Of a stretch of DNA of 64,000 bases, positions 8,790 to 18,500 are shown one piece after another. Where the stretch lies: positions 62,001 to 126,000 of the forward strand of contig NZ_JAGGLR010000032.1 of the NCBI RefSeq assembly GCF_017874715.1, given 5' to 3'. The notes below the pieces were generated by a model, which did not search any database, was not told the origin of the DNA, and saw nothing but the letters and a program-made list of their open reading frames with translations. The translations under genes were made by a program, and so were the position numbers. Within the stretch, counting starts at the first letter, position 1. Each line of letters begins with the position of its first letter. The stretch comes from Streptomyces iranensis (lineage in GTDB: Bacteria > Actinomycetota > Actinomycetes > Streptomycetales > Streptomycetaceae).

Positions 8790-8935
8790 ATGCGCGTGTT
8801 GTTGCTGCCGTGTGGCTCGGGCGGGGCCGTCGAACCCGTGGTTGGACTTGCGATGCAGTTGCGGGCACTCGGCGCTGAGGCACGGGTGTGTGCGCCTCCG
8901 GACTGCGCGGAGCCGCAGGCCGCCGTCAGCGTGGC
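8790..8935 (+). pseudogene. glycosyltransferase N-terminal remnant
   Basis: From ATG 8790 the sequence reads MRVLLLPCGSGGAVEPVVGL followed by QLRALGAEARVCAPPDCAE, the characteristic first 45 residues of GT1 (GT-B fold) glycosyltransferases of antibiotic clusters. It then runs out of similarity and into the leader of the luciferase-like gene at 8996. About 350 residues, including the whole nucleotide-sugar domain, are missing. Confidence 0.7.
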
Positions 8936-8995
8936 GCCGTCCCGCCGGGCATCCCGGCCAGTGGCGGCAAGGACCGTCCGCCGGAAGGAGCGGGT

Positions 8996-9874
8996 ATGAA
9001 ATTCGCAGTTACCTACAACGGTGGTCAGTCGGGCGATGATCCGGATCAGCTCGTCGCCTATGCGCGCCACGCGGAGGCGTGCGGGTTCGAGGGCCTCTAT
9101 CTGCCCGAGCGCCTCGTCCTGTTTCCCGGGGCGAAACTGCACAATTTCGAAGTGTCGCTCTCACGCCCGTTCCTCGACCCGCTCGACACCCTCGCCTACG
9201 TCGCTGCCGCGACCCAGCGGCTCAAGCTGGGCACTGGAGTGCTGCTGCTGCCGTATCGGCATCCGGTGGTGCTGGCCAAACAGCTGGCGACCATCGACGT
9301 CTTGTCCAGGGGCCGGATGCGGTTGCTGACCGTCGGGTTGGGCCTCCTCCCACAGGATGCCTCGGCGACAGGGATCGACTTCCGCACCCGTGGGCGACGC
9401 GCCGACGAAGCGATCGACGCGCTGCGCCTGCTGTGGTCGGGTGGCGAAGAGGGCGTCAGTTTCCGGGGCGAGTTCTTCTCCTTCGACAATCTGGTGCAGT
9501 CCCCGAAGCCGTACCAGGCGAGGACGCTGCCCATCCACGTTGGTGGGTCGAGCCAGCGCGCCGCACGCAGGGCCGGCCTGCGTGGGGACGGATACTTTGC
9601 GGGAGGTGCATTAGCCCTCCAAGAACGCACGGCTCAGTGGAAAGTGGTCCGCGCAGCTGCGAAGGAGGGCGGTCGGGACCCGGATCGCCTCGAATACACG
9701 CGGTGGGCCGGAATCAACATGACCGACGAAGAGCTGTCAGAACTCGCCGCCCAAGGTGTCACCCGTGTCGTCGTCAGTGCCACAGCCGAAGACCCGAACG
9801 AACAGCATGACGAGCTGTCACGATTCGCAGAACGCTTCATCGTCGAAGACACCAATATTGAGACAGAGGCGTAA
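8996..9874 (+). CDS. LLM class F420-dependent oxidoreductase
   Basis: A 292-residue bacterial-luciferase-like TIM-barrel enzyme. Family features are the start MKFAVTYNGG, LATIDVLSRGRMRLLTVGLG, FRGEFFSFDNLVQSPKPYQ and PIHVGGSSQRAARRAG, which places it with F420-dependent oxidoreductases. ATG 8996 is fixed by GGAAGGAG 6 bases upstream. The substrate is unknown. It is flanked by wrecked genes and is the only intact gene between 7.7 and 11.1 kb. Confidence 0.88.
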   Translation: MKFAVTYNGGQSGDDPDQLVAYARHAEACGFEGLYLPERLVLFPGAKLHNFEVSLSRPFLDPLDTLAYVAAATQRLKLGTGVLLLPYRHPVVLAKQLATIDVLSRGRMRLLTVGLGLLPQDASATGIDFRTRGRRADEAIDALRLLWSGGEEGVSFRGEFFSFDNLVQSPKPYQARTLPIHVGGSSQRAARRAGLRGDGYFAGGALALQERTAQWKVVRAAAKEGGRDPDRLEYTRWAGINMTDEELSELAAQGVTRVVVSATAEDPNEQHDELSRFAERFIVEDTNIETEA

Positions 9875-9948
9875 CCAGAAGAGGGTGCTCGGAGATGTAG
9901 TGGGGCGGATTTTGGCGGGGCCCAGGCTGGACGGATTAGACCATTGCC

Positions 9949-10130
9949 TTACAAGTCGAGAAATGTGTCTGCCTCCAAGGCCGGCAACAGATCAAGTCGC
10001 CCTTGCAGTGTCGAGGTGTCGCGTCCGGTCAGGGCACGGATGCGATCGAGACGTCGGTAGAGCGAATTGATGTGCGGGTGCATGTGCTGTCCTTCGGCGT
10101 CGGACGGGTGCTCGCGCGTGAGGGTGGCGT
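9949..10130 (-). pseudogene. PucR-type regulator C-terminal remnant
   Basis: The tail of a minus-strand frame reads MHPHINSLYRRLDRIRAL followed by TGRDTSTLQGRLDLLPALEA and a stop at 9949. This is the typical C-terminal HTH_30 helix-turn-helix of PucR/CdaR-type regulators (HPNTLYRRLDRIRALTG pattern). No ligand or GAF region precedes it; upstream sequence joins the permease remnant. Confidence 0.6.
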
Positions 10131-10169
10131 CCTGGCCAGTGCCGGCCTGCGCTCGCGCGGCAGCCAAGT

Positions 10170-10628
10170 CCGCAGGGTCGACGTCGACGGCGCGCACCCG
10201 AGCGTGTTGACGCAGAGCAAGCTGGTCGCGACCCCGCCGAGCATGGCCGCCCAACCGTGCATGTTCCAGCCGCGCCATCCCCGGTACGGGCCTCGCTCGC
10301 CGTCCTTGACCGCGTGCAGCCGGACCGGGTCATACGTGTTGCGGCGCATCACGGCGTCGGCGATCCACACGCCCCCGAACGGCCCGGCCCAGACGACGAG
10401 CATGGCCACGAAGTCGTTAATGTTGTTGGCAATGGTGCCGCCGACGGCGGAGATGGCGAAGAGGATGAACAGCCACGCGGGAACCATCGGCTGCACTCCG
10501 GCGACCGGATTCGACATGTCGCCCTGTGATGCCAGTACGGCGCCCAGGGTGGCAAGGAACGCGGCGGTCAGGCCGCCGCCGGCGAAGAGGTTCCAGAACA
10601 GCCGGCGTCCGGAGGTCTTGGCGGGCAT
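10170..10628 (-). pseudogene. NCS1-family nucleobase permease fragment
   Basis: Starting near 10610, SGRRLFWNLFAGGGLTAAFL, AWLFILFAISAVGGTIANN, then FVAMLVVWAGPFGGVWIADA and GWRGWNMHGWAAMLGG are recognisable segments of the C-terminal half of a purine/cytosine permease. The normal stretch between IANN and FVA is deleted (the two parts fuse in frame), the N-terminal half is absent, and the C-terminus changes frame near 10200. Together with the PucR remnant it is probably the relic of a purine-use locus. Confidence 0.7.
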
Positions 10629-10666
10629 GTAGCGGAACCAGTCGGGGGCGATGCAGAGGTAGGAGT

Positions 10667-11112
10667 CATGTCTCCGTCACCTGCGCCGACACGGCGGGCG
10701 GCCGCATGGTCGGTGCCCATCTCCACGAGCGCGGCCACCGCCATATCGGCATCGTCGGAGGGCACCCCTGGGCCAGTACCGCCCTCGACCGCGCCGGCGG
10801 CTGCCGCGGCTACCTGGCCGAACGGAACGTGCACCTGCCGGACACGCACCTGCTGCACTACGGCTTCGACGTGGCGGCGGGCCGCCGGGCCGCCGAGGCC
10901 CTCCTTGGCCTGACGCCTCGCCCGACCGCGGCACCGACATGGCACGCGACTTGCCCATCCCATTGACCAGCGTCGACAGCCGGCCCCGCCACATGGGCAG
11001 CTCGGCCGCTCGCCTCCTGTTGAAGCAACTCGCCGGCGAGGAAGTGGAGTCCCTCGAGATCGAGCCCATCCTGCGGCCCCGGATGTCCTCCGACCTCTTC
11101 CTCGACGCCGAA
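10667..11112 (+). pseudogene. LacI-family regulator remnant
   Basis: The first part reads VGAHLHERGHRHIGIVGGHP, then GCRGYLAERNVHLPDTHLLHY and AEALLGLTPRPTA, the middle of a LacI sensor domain. A deletion and frame change near 10925 lead into DLPIPLTSVDSRPRHMGSSA, ARLLLKQLAGEEVESLEIEP, the C-terminal part. The DNA-binding headpiece and the central sub-domain are missing. Confidence 0.7.
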
Positions 11113-11119
11113 CAGCAGC

Positions 11120-11143
11120 ATGGGGCGGGGTGTACCGCCCCAT
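11120..11143. terminator. palindrome between convergent genes
   Basis: ATGGGGCGG (11120-11128) pairs with CCGCCCCAT (11135-11143) over GGTGTA. It sits between the LacI remnant and the convergent end of the gene at 11179, so a bidirectional terminator is likely. Confidence 0.5.
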
Positions 11144-11178
11144 GACAGCCATGCCCTCCGCAGGTGCCTTTCAGCCTT

Positions 11179-12522
11179 TCAGTTGCCGGGCTGTTCGCTC
11201 AGCGCCGTGAGGCACTGCCTGGCGCGCTCCGGCAGGACGTACTCCCCCTCCTTCTCGATGCGGTCGTACAGGGCCTCGACCCGCTCGTAGTGGTCGTCGA
11301 GGTTCTGGTCCAGCAGGTGGTATTCGGACTTGTTGTAGATGCCGAACTGGAGGTCGGTCATCAGGCCGAACGGGTCGATGTCCGCTGCGCGCCGGGTGCC
11401 GCCGAACACCAGGCGCAGGAACTCATCGACGCTTGCGTAGCCGAGCGTGGCAAGGAGGAACTCGATCGAGGCCCATTTGCGCCTGGTCTGGTAGGCGCGC
11501 TCGTCCGGATCGACGATGAAGTCCAGGCCGCTGGTCATGCCCTTGGGGTAGAGCACCTTGTTGAAGCAGCGCAGGTCGATGGTGAGGCGGTCCTTGGTGG
11601 TCCGGGGCAGGGTGCTGTCGGCGTGTGCCCGGTAGTTGTCGAAGACCAGGGCGTCGCCCACCCGGCTGTCGCAGTAGTAGCCGGGGGACGGCGTGTCGGC
11701 ATAGGTCTTCGCCCAGTACATCGCCATGAGGTAGTCCCGCACCGAGGGCAGGTCGATCTCGGACAGCTGCCCTTCCAGGAAGAGGTACAGCGCCTTGTCG
11801 ACGGCGTCTTTCTCCTCGCCCTCGAGGCCGTGCTCGAGCATCTTGTGGTAGACGAACGGGAGGTTCGGGGCCTCCAGTTCGGCCTCTTCGAAGATCACGA
11901 AGGGTTGCCGGCTCAGCGGAGTCGGGGTCAGCGCGGTGTGGAAGCTGCGGTACTCGGTGGGGAAACCGAGCTGCTTCTTCACCAGTGACGGGATCTGAAG
12001 GGCGATCGAGCTGGCCGCGTGGGTGCCGTACGGTCGCTTCTCGGCCGGCACGATGAAGGCGTTGACCACCGCGGTCTCGACCTCGGGGAAGTGTTCGCGG
12101 ACGATGTCCTGGTTCAGGTCGTAGAAGCGCTTCGCCGAGGGCACGAAGAGCACGCAGTTCTCGAACATGGTGGAGACGGGGAAGTAGCTGCCGATCGAGG
12201 CGGCGGCGAAGCTCTCCTGGATGACCGCCTGGCAGCGCAGCTGGCGTGCCAGGTTGTCCGCCAGGTCCTCGTCCAGGTTCATCCGGGCGACGTGGGTGGG
12301 GTGTGCTTCGGGGCGGAAGCGGCTGGTGTTCAGCTTCCGGTGCGGAGGCAGCCTCGATTCCATCTCCCCTTTGCCGACCTGGTACTTCTCCAGCACCGGG
12401 GAGAGTTGTTCGGCGTGCGCGGCCGCCGAGGAGTGCAGGAGGGTGCCGGTCTTCTGGTAGGTGCCGGTGACGGTGGCGTCGTCGTCCGCCGGCGCCTGCG
12501 GTGTCTGGTTCGCCTCGCTCAT
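11179..12522 (-). CDS. putative non-heme iron oxygenase-like protein, cluster-associated
   Basis: A 447-residue protein I cannot place in a named family. A block near residues 300-340, RVGDALVFDNYRAHADS followed by KDRLTIDLRCFNK, resembles the C-terminal half of Fe(II)/2-oxoglutarate oxygenases, which carry a distal His and, 10-20 residues later, an Arg for 2OG. A clear HxD/E partner motif is not seen upstream, so iron binding is unproven. ATG 12522 overlaps the stop of the large synthase (ATGA), so the two are translationally coupled and this protein should act on the synthase product or its bound intermediate. A hairpin follows it at 11120-11143. Confidence 0.6.
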   Translation of the reverse strand: MSEANQTPQAPADDDATVTGTYQKTGTLLHSSAAAHAEQLSPVLEKYQVGKGEMESRLPPHRKLNTSRFRPEAHPTHVARMNLDEDLADNLARQLRCQAVIQESFAAASIGSYFPVSTMFENCVLFVPSAKRFYDLNQDIVREHFPEVETAVVNAFIVPAEKRPYGTHAASSIALQIPSLVKKQLGFPTEYRSFHTALTPTPLSRQPFVIFEEAELEAPNLPFVYHKMLEHGLEGEEKDAVDKALYLFLEGQLSEIDLPSVRDYLMAMYWAKTYADTPSPGYYCDSRVGDALVFDNYRAHADSTLPRTTKDRLTIDLRCFNKVLYPKGMTSGLDFIVDPDERAYQTRRKWASIEFLLATLGYASVDEFLRLVFGGTRRAADIDPFGLMTDLQFGIYNKSEYHLLDQNLDDHYERVEALYDRIEKEGEYVLPERARQCLTALSEQPGN

Positions 12523-15500
12523 GACGTCGTGTTCTCCGCTCGGTCCGAAGTGTTGATGCGGTGCACATAGGTGCGGACGAATTCCTCGTCGATGGGCGGG
12601 GACGGGTAGTCCTCCGCGCCGAAGACGGCGTCTCCCACGGGGAGGGCTGCGAACATGTCCACCAGGCCCTGCGCCGTCAGGCCGTCCACCAGGGCGGCGA
12701 TCCGGGCCAGGGGGCCCGCCCGGTGCTCTGCGGCGTACTCCAGCGCCCGCTGCCGCCATTCGTCGAAGGGCACGATCTCCGCGCCGCCGCCGGCGGCACC
12801 GATCATCTCAAAGAAGCGGTCGAAGGCCGGGGCGCCGGAGTTGACGAAGTCGTAGTCCCTGCCGATGCGGGCCAGGTCGCTGGTCATCGCCTGGGCGACC
12901 GTCCGGCACAGGTAGTCGACCGGCAGCACCGCCGTGAGGTCGGCGGCCAGTGCGGGGAAGCTCCCCATCGCGAGGCAGCCGGTGATCAGGTTGTGCAGGA
13001 AGTCGCCGCGGTCGAGGCGGAACTGCCCGGTGCGGGTCGAGGCGCCCACGTACGGCAGCCGGTACGTCGATGCCTTCGCGCCGCGCCAGCGGGCGGCGGC
13101 CACCATCTGCTCCGCCTGCCATTTGGAGGTCTGGTAGCCGTACTCCGGGGCGTCCTCGGTGACCGGGTGTCCCAGGTATCTGGGCAGCGTGGCGAAGGTG
13201 GAGATGAAGTGGAACGCCGTGCCGCGACCGCGCGAGGCCAGGCGCAGCGCCTCGTGTGTGCCGACCATGTTGGGGCCGATGTATTCCGCCATCGGCCGCA
13301 TCCAGTCCAGCAGGGCGGCGGAGTGGCAGATGGCGTCCACCTGGCCGGCCAGTTCGTCGAAGTGCTTGGGGTCCAGGCCGAACAGCGGTTGGGTGAGGTC
13401 GCCCACCACCGGGGTCAGCAGCGGCGTGAATTCCTCCTTCCACAGGCCGTAGTCGTCGAGGGCGGCGGTCAGGCGTTCCATGGCCTGGTGGGTGTCGTCC
13501 GCCCGTACCAGGCAGTGGGCGGCCACTTCGGAGGCGAGCAGCTCGTGCAGCAGGTGTGCGCCGACGAATCCGGTGGCGCCGGTGACGAAGACGGTCCTGG
13601 GGGGTTCCGGGGCCGTGTTGGCGCCTTCGAAGCGGAGGTCGGGGTGCAGGCAGCCCCGCCGGGCCGCGGACAGGTCCGTGGCCGCGGTATCGGCCGTCTG
13701 GGTGGCTGCCGTGCCGGTGCCGGTGGTGGTGTCGGTGCCGGGGCCGGGTGCGGCGTCGAGCCCTGCCTCCAGCAGTTTCTCCAGAAGGAAGTCGCTCAGT
13801 GAGATGAGGTTGGGGTGTTCGAAGGCGATCCTCGCGGGCAGGGCGAGTCCGGTCAGGTTCGCGAGCTGGTTGCGCATCAGGACCGCGGTCAGCGAGTCGA
13901 AGCCGATGTCGCGCAGCGGCAGGTCGACTCCCACGGCCTCCGGCGAGGCGAAGCCCAGGTTCTTGGCCACCTCCGCGCGGACCGTGCTCAGCAGCACGGC
14001 CGGGTACTCCTCGGGCGTGGCCTCGCCCAGCAGCTTGCGCAGGTCCGTTCCGCCGTCCGCCTGGGAGCGTTTGCCGGCGTCGGCGTCCAGCAGCGCGCGG
14101 AACAGCGGCGGTATGCCGCCGTGGTCCTCGAAGTAGTGCTGAGCGCGGCTGAGGTCCAGTGCGGCTGCCATCGTCAGCGCGCGGCCGCTGCTGACGGCGA
14201 GCTCGATGAGTTCCAGGCCCTCCTGCGGTGTGAGCCGGTCCAGTCCGAGCTGGGCGAAGCGGGCCCGGTCGAACTCGTTGAGTCCGGCGGCCATGCCGTC
14301 GCCCTCCCAGGGGCCGAAGGCCACCGAGGTGGCGGGCAGGCCCTTGGCGCGGCGCAGGTGGGCGAGTGCGTCCAGGAAGGCGTTGGCGGCGGCGTAGTTG
14401 CCCTGGCCGGGTGTTCCCATGAGGCTGGAGATGGTGGAGAACATCACGAAGAAGTCCAGCTCCATGTCCTGGGTCAGCTCGTGGAGATGCCACAGGCCGT
14501 CCACCTTGGGCCGGAGGACCGTATCGAGCCGCTGCGGTGTCAGGTCTGTCAGGACGCCGTCGTCCAGTACACCTGCCGCGTGGACCACGCCGCGCAGCGG
14601 GCGCTTGTCGCTGAACAGTGCCATCACCGCGGCGGCGGCGTCGCGGTCCGCCGCGTCGCAGGCCACCACGGTGGCCGTGGCGCCCAGCTCGGACAGCTCG
14701 TCCACCAGGGACTGCGCGCCGGGGGTCTGCATTCCGCGGCGGGAGGTCAGCACCAGGTCGCGTACGCCGTGGGTGCCGGCCAGCCATCGGGCCACGTGCC
14801 GGCCGAGGCCGCCGACGCCACCGGAGACGAGCACCGCGCCGTCCGGCCGCAGGAGTTGCCGCTGCTGGGCGGGGGCCGGGGCTTCCCGGCCGGCCCGCAG
14901 CAGCTGCGGGACCAGCACCTGGCCGTCGCGGATGGCGCACTCCGGTTCGGTTTCCAGCATCAGCGCGGCGGGGAGGGCCTTGCGGTCTGTCTCCTCCTGG
15001 CCGATGTCGATCAGGCGCAGGCCCAGTTCGGGGTGCTCGTTGCGGGCGGTCCGCATCAGGCCCCACAGCGGGCCGGCGCCCGGCCCGGAGACCGTGTCGT
15101 CAGGGCCGGTGCCCACCGCGTGGCGGGTGACCCAGACCAGGGGGGTGCGGAACTCGGTGGCGATGGCTTCCTGGAGCTGCTCCAGTGCCGTGGCGGTGAA
15201 CGCGTGGGCCTGGTCGGGGACCTCCGCTTCGGAGTCCCACAGGCAGACCAGGCCGTCCAGGTCCTCGGCGTCGGCCAGGTCCTGGACCTTGATCACCTGG
15301 ATGCCGGCACGGGCCAGGAGGGTTTTGGCCTCCCGTGCCCACGGCACGTCCCCGGCGGGGGTCAGCATGCCCCAGGAGCCGCCCAGCTCGAGGTTCTCGG
15401 TGTCGGCGTGGCGCCAGCCGACGTCGAAGTGGAAGCGGTCCACTCCGGCGGCGGCCAGGCGGCGCAGCACGGCCCGGTCCATGCGCCGTGCGTGGAGGCG

Positions 15501-18500
15501 GTGCAGGTGGCCGACGTGGCGGCCGTCGCTGTCGTGGATGTCGAGCGAGCCCCAGAACTCGCCGTCACCCAGTTCGAATTCGGTGGCCCGGACCCAGATC
15601 TCGGCCAGGCCCTTCACCCGCACCGACAGGCGCTCGGCCTCGAACGGTACGAAGACGTCGTCGCTGTCGGGGTTGCGCAGCCGCTGGGTCATCAGCAGCG
15701 ATTGCATGGCCGAGTCCAGCAGGGCCGGGTGCAGGACGTAGCCGGCGGCGGAGTGCTGCGCGTTCTGCGAGAGCGCGACCCTGGCCCACACCGTCCCCTC
15801 CGTCTGCCAAGCCTCTTTTATGCCCCGGAAGTTCGGGCCGAAGCCGTATCCGATGGTGTCCAGCTCGCGGTAGAGGGCGCAGACGTCGAGGGGCTCGGCG
15901 TCCCGGGGCGGCAGGCTCTCCGCGGCGGGGGTGGCGGCACCGGCTGTCTGGGCGGGGGTGAGCGAGCCCTCGACGTGCAGCTGCCATGCGCCGTCCTCGC
16001 CCTGGGGCGCGCTGTAGACCTTGACGGGACGGATCCGGCCGGTCGCCGGGCCCACGGTGACCTGCATCCGTAACCGTGCCCCGGGGGTGATCACCAGTGG
16101 CCAGGCGAACACCACGTCCGTCACGTCCCATTCGCCTTCGTGGGCCGCGTCGCCCGCGGCCCGTATGACCTCGAAGAACGCCGTGCCCGGCAGCAGGACG
16201 GTGTCCATCACCTGGTGCTCCTGCACCCACTCGGGCTGGTTGGTCGCCACCGTGTTGGTGAACAGGGACAGTTCGGTGCCGGCGATCTGCGCGCCGCCGC
16301 CGAGGAGTGGGTGGCCGGTGGGGTTCAGGCCGGCGCCGGCCTCGCGGGAGAGCGGCGGCTCGAACCAGAACCGCTCCCGCTGGAAGGCGTATGTGGGCAG
16401 GTCCACCCGGTGGCCGCCGAAGGGTGCGAAGTAGCCGTCCCAGTCGACGGGGACGCCCCGCACGTGCAGCTCGGCCAGGCTTCGCTGGATGACCTGGGCG
16501 CCGTTCTTGCCCGGGGTGCAGGACGGTGCCCAGGACATCGGTTGCTCGTCGGCCAGGCAGAACGCCCCCAGGCCGGAGAGCATGGGCTGCGGGCCGAGTT
16601 CCAGGAAGGTGTTCGCGCCCTCGCGGCGCAGGTTGCGCATGCCGTCGCTGAAGCGGACCGCGTGGCGTACCTGGCGGACCCAGTAGTCGGCGTGTTCCAG
16701 TTCGCCCGGGGCGGCGTGCTCGCCGGTGAGGCTGCTGATGAGGGGGATCGCGGCGGGGCGGAAGCGGACGGTCTGTGCCACGGTCCGGAACTGGTCGAGC
16801 ATGCCGTCCATGTGGTGCGAGTGGAAGGCGTGTGACACCGTCAGCCGCTTGGCCTTGCGGTCCTGCTCGGTGAAGTGGGCGGTGATCGCCTCGATGGCGT
16901 CGGTGTCACCGGACAGCACGGTCTGTGTGGGGGTGTTGAGTCCGGCGATGTCCAGTTGGCCGTGCAGCCCGAGGGTGTCGATGGCGGTTTGTGCCTCCTG
17001 GCCGCCGGCTTCCAGCGACACCATGGCGCCGCGGGCGGGCATCGCCTGCGCCAGGCGGCCGCGGGCCGCGACCAGCCGGCAGGCGTCGTCCAGGTCGAAT
17101 ATCCCCGCCACGTGGGCGGCGGCGACCTCGCCGATGCTGTGGCCGAGCAGCAGTTGCGGCCGCACCCCCCAGCTCTCCCACAGCCGCCACAGTGAGACTT
17201 CCAGGGCGAACAGGGCGGGCTGGGTGAAGTCGGTGCGGTGCAGCAGGGCCGCGTCCTCGCCGGCCGGATCGGCCCACATCACTTCCAGGAGGGGCTTGTC
17301 CAGCTCGGTGAAGCGGGCGGCGGTCTCCTCCAGTGCTTCGCGGAAGACGGGGTAGACGTCGTAGAGGTCCTTGCCCATGCCCGGCAGCTGGCTGCCCTGG
17401 CCCGTGAAGAGCAGGGCCAGCCGGGGTTCCTCGGCGTGGTTGTGGGTGTGCACCGATTCTGCGGGCAGTTCCCCGGTGCGGGCGAAGGAGGCGAGCTGGT
17501 CCAGGAGTTCGGTCTTCTCGGCGGCCGGGAGCACCAGCCGGCGGTGGAGGTGGCTGCGGGTGGTGGCCAGGGAGCGGGCCACGTCGCCGAGGCTGTCGTG
17601 GGTGTTCGTGCTCAGGTGCAGGTGCAGGTTCTGCGCCTGCTGGCGCAGGGCGGCGTCGTTGTGGCCGGACACCAGGAAGGGCACCGTGGGCGGCGGTGGC
17701 GCGGGCGTGCTCTCCTCGGCGGTCTTCGCGGCCGGTCGCGGTGGCTCCTCGACGATCACGTGGGCGTTGGTGCCGCCGATGCCGAACGAGCTGACGCCCG
17801 CGCGGCGCGGCATGTCCTTGGCCGGCCACGGGCGCTGCTCCTGGACCAGCGCCATGCCGGCGCCTTTCCAGTCCACGGCGGGGGTGGGCTCGGCGATGTG
17901 CAGGGTCTGGGGAAGGGTGTCGTGGCGCATGGCCAGTACGACCTTCATCAGGCCGGCCAGGCCGGCGGCGGCCTGGGTGTGGCCGAGGTTGGACTTGGCC
18001 GAACCGACCCACAGTGGCGCCTGGTGGGAGTGGCTGCGGCCGAAGACCTCCGCGAGCGCGGTGCCTTCGATGGGGTCGCCCAGCTTGGTGCCGGTGCCGT
18101 GTGCCTCGAGGTAGTCGATGTCCTGCGGCTGGAGTGAGCAGGCGGCCAGGGCGGCGCGGATGACCCGCTGCTGGGCGGGGCCGCTGGGTGTGGTCAGGGT
18201 GGCGCTGTGGCCGTCGTGGTTGACGGCGGTGCCGCGCAGCAGGGCCAGGATGGGGTCGCCGTCGCGCCGGGCGTCGGAGAGTCGTTTGAGGACGACCGTG
18301 GCGGAGCCCTCGCTCCAGCCGGTGCCGTCGGTGTCGGAGGAGAACGACCGGCAGCGGCCGTCGGCGGACATGCCGCGCAGGCGGCTGAACTCGACGTGCA
18401 GTTCGGGGGTGAGCATCAGGCTCACCCCGGCCGAGACCGCGAGGTCGCATTCGCCGTTGCGCAGCGCGTTGCAGGCCAGGTGGGTGGTGACCAGAGAGGA

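Noticed and set aside
12808..15066. Long open frames antisense to or out of frame with the hybrid synthase
   Set aside because: Composition is repetitive Arg/Gly/Ala and the synthase domains in the true frame are unambiguous.
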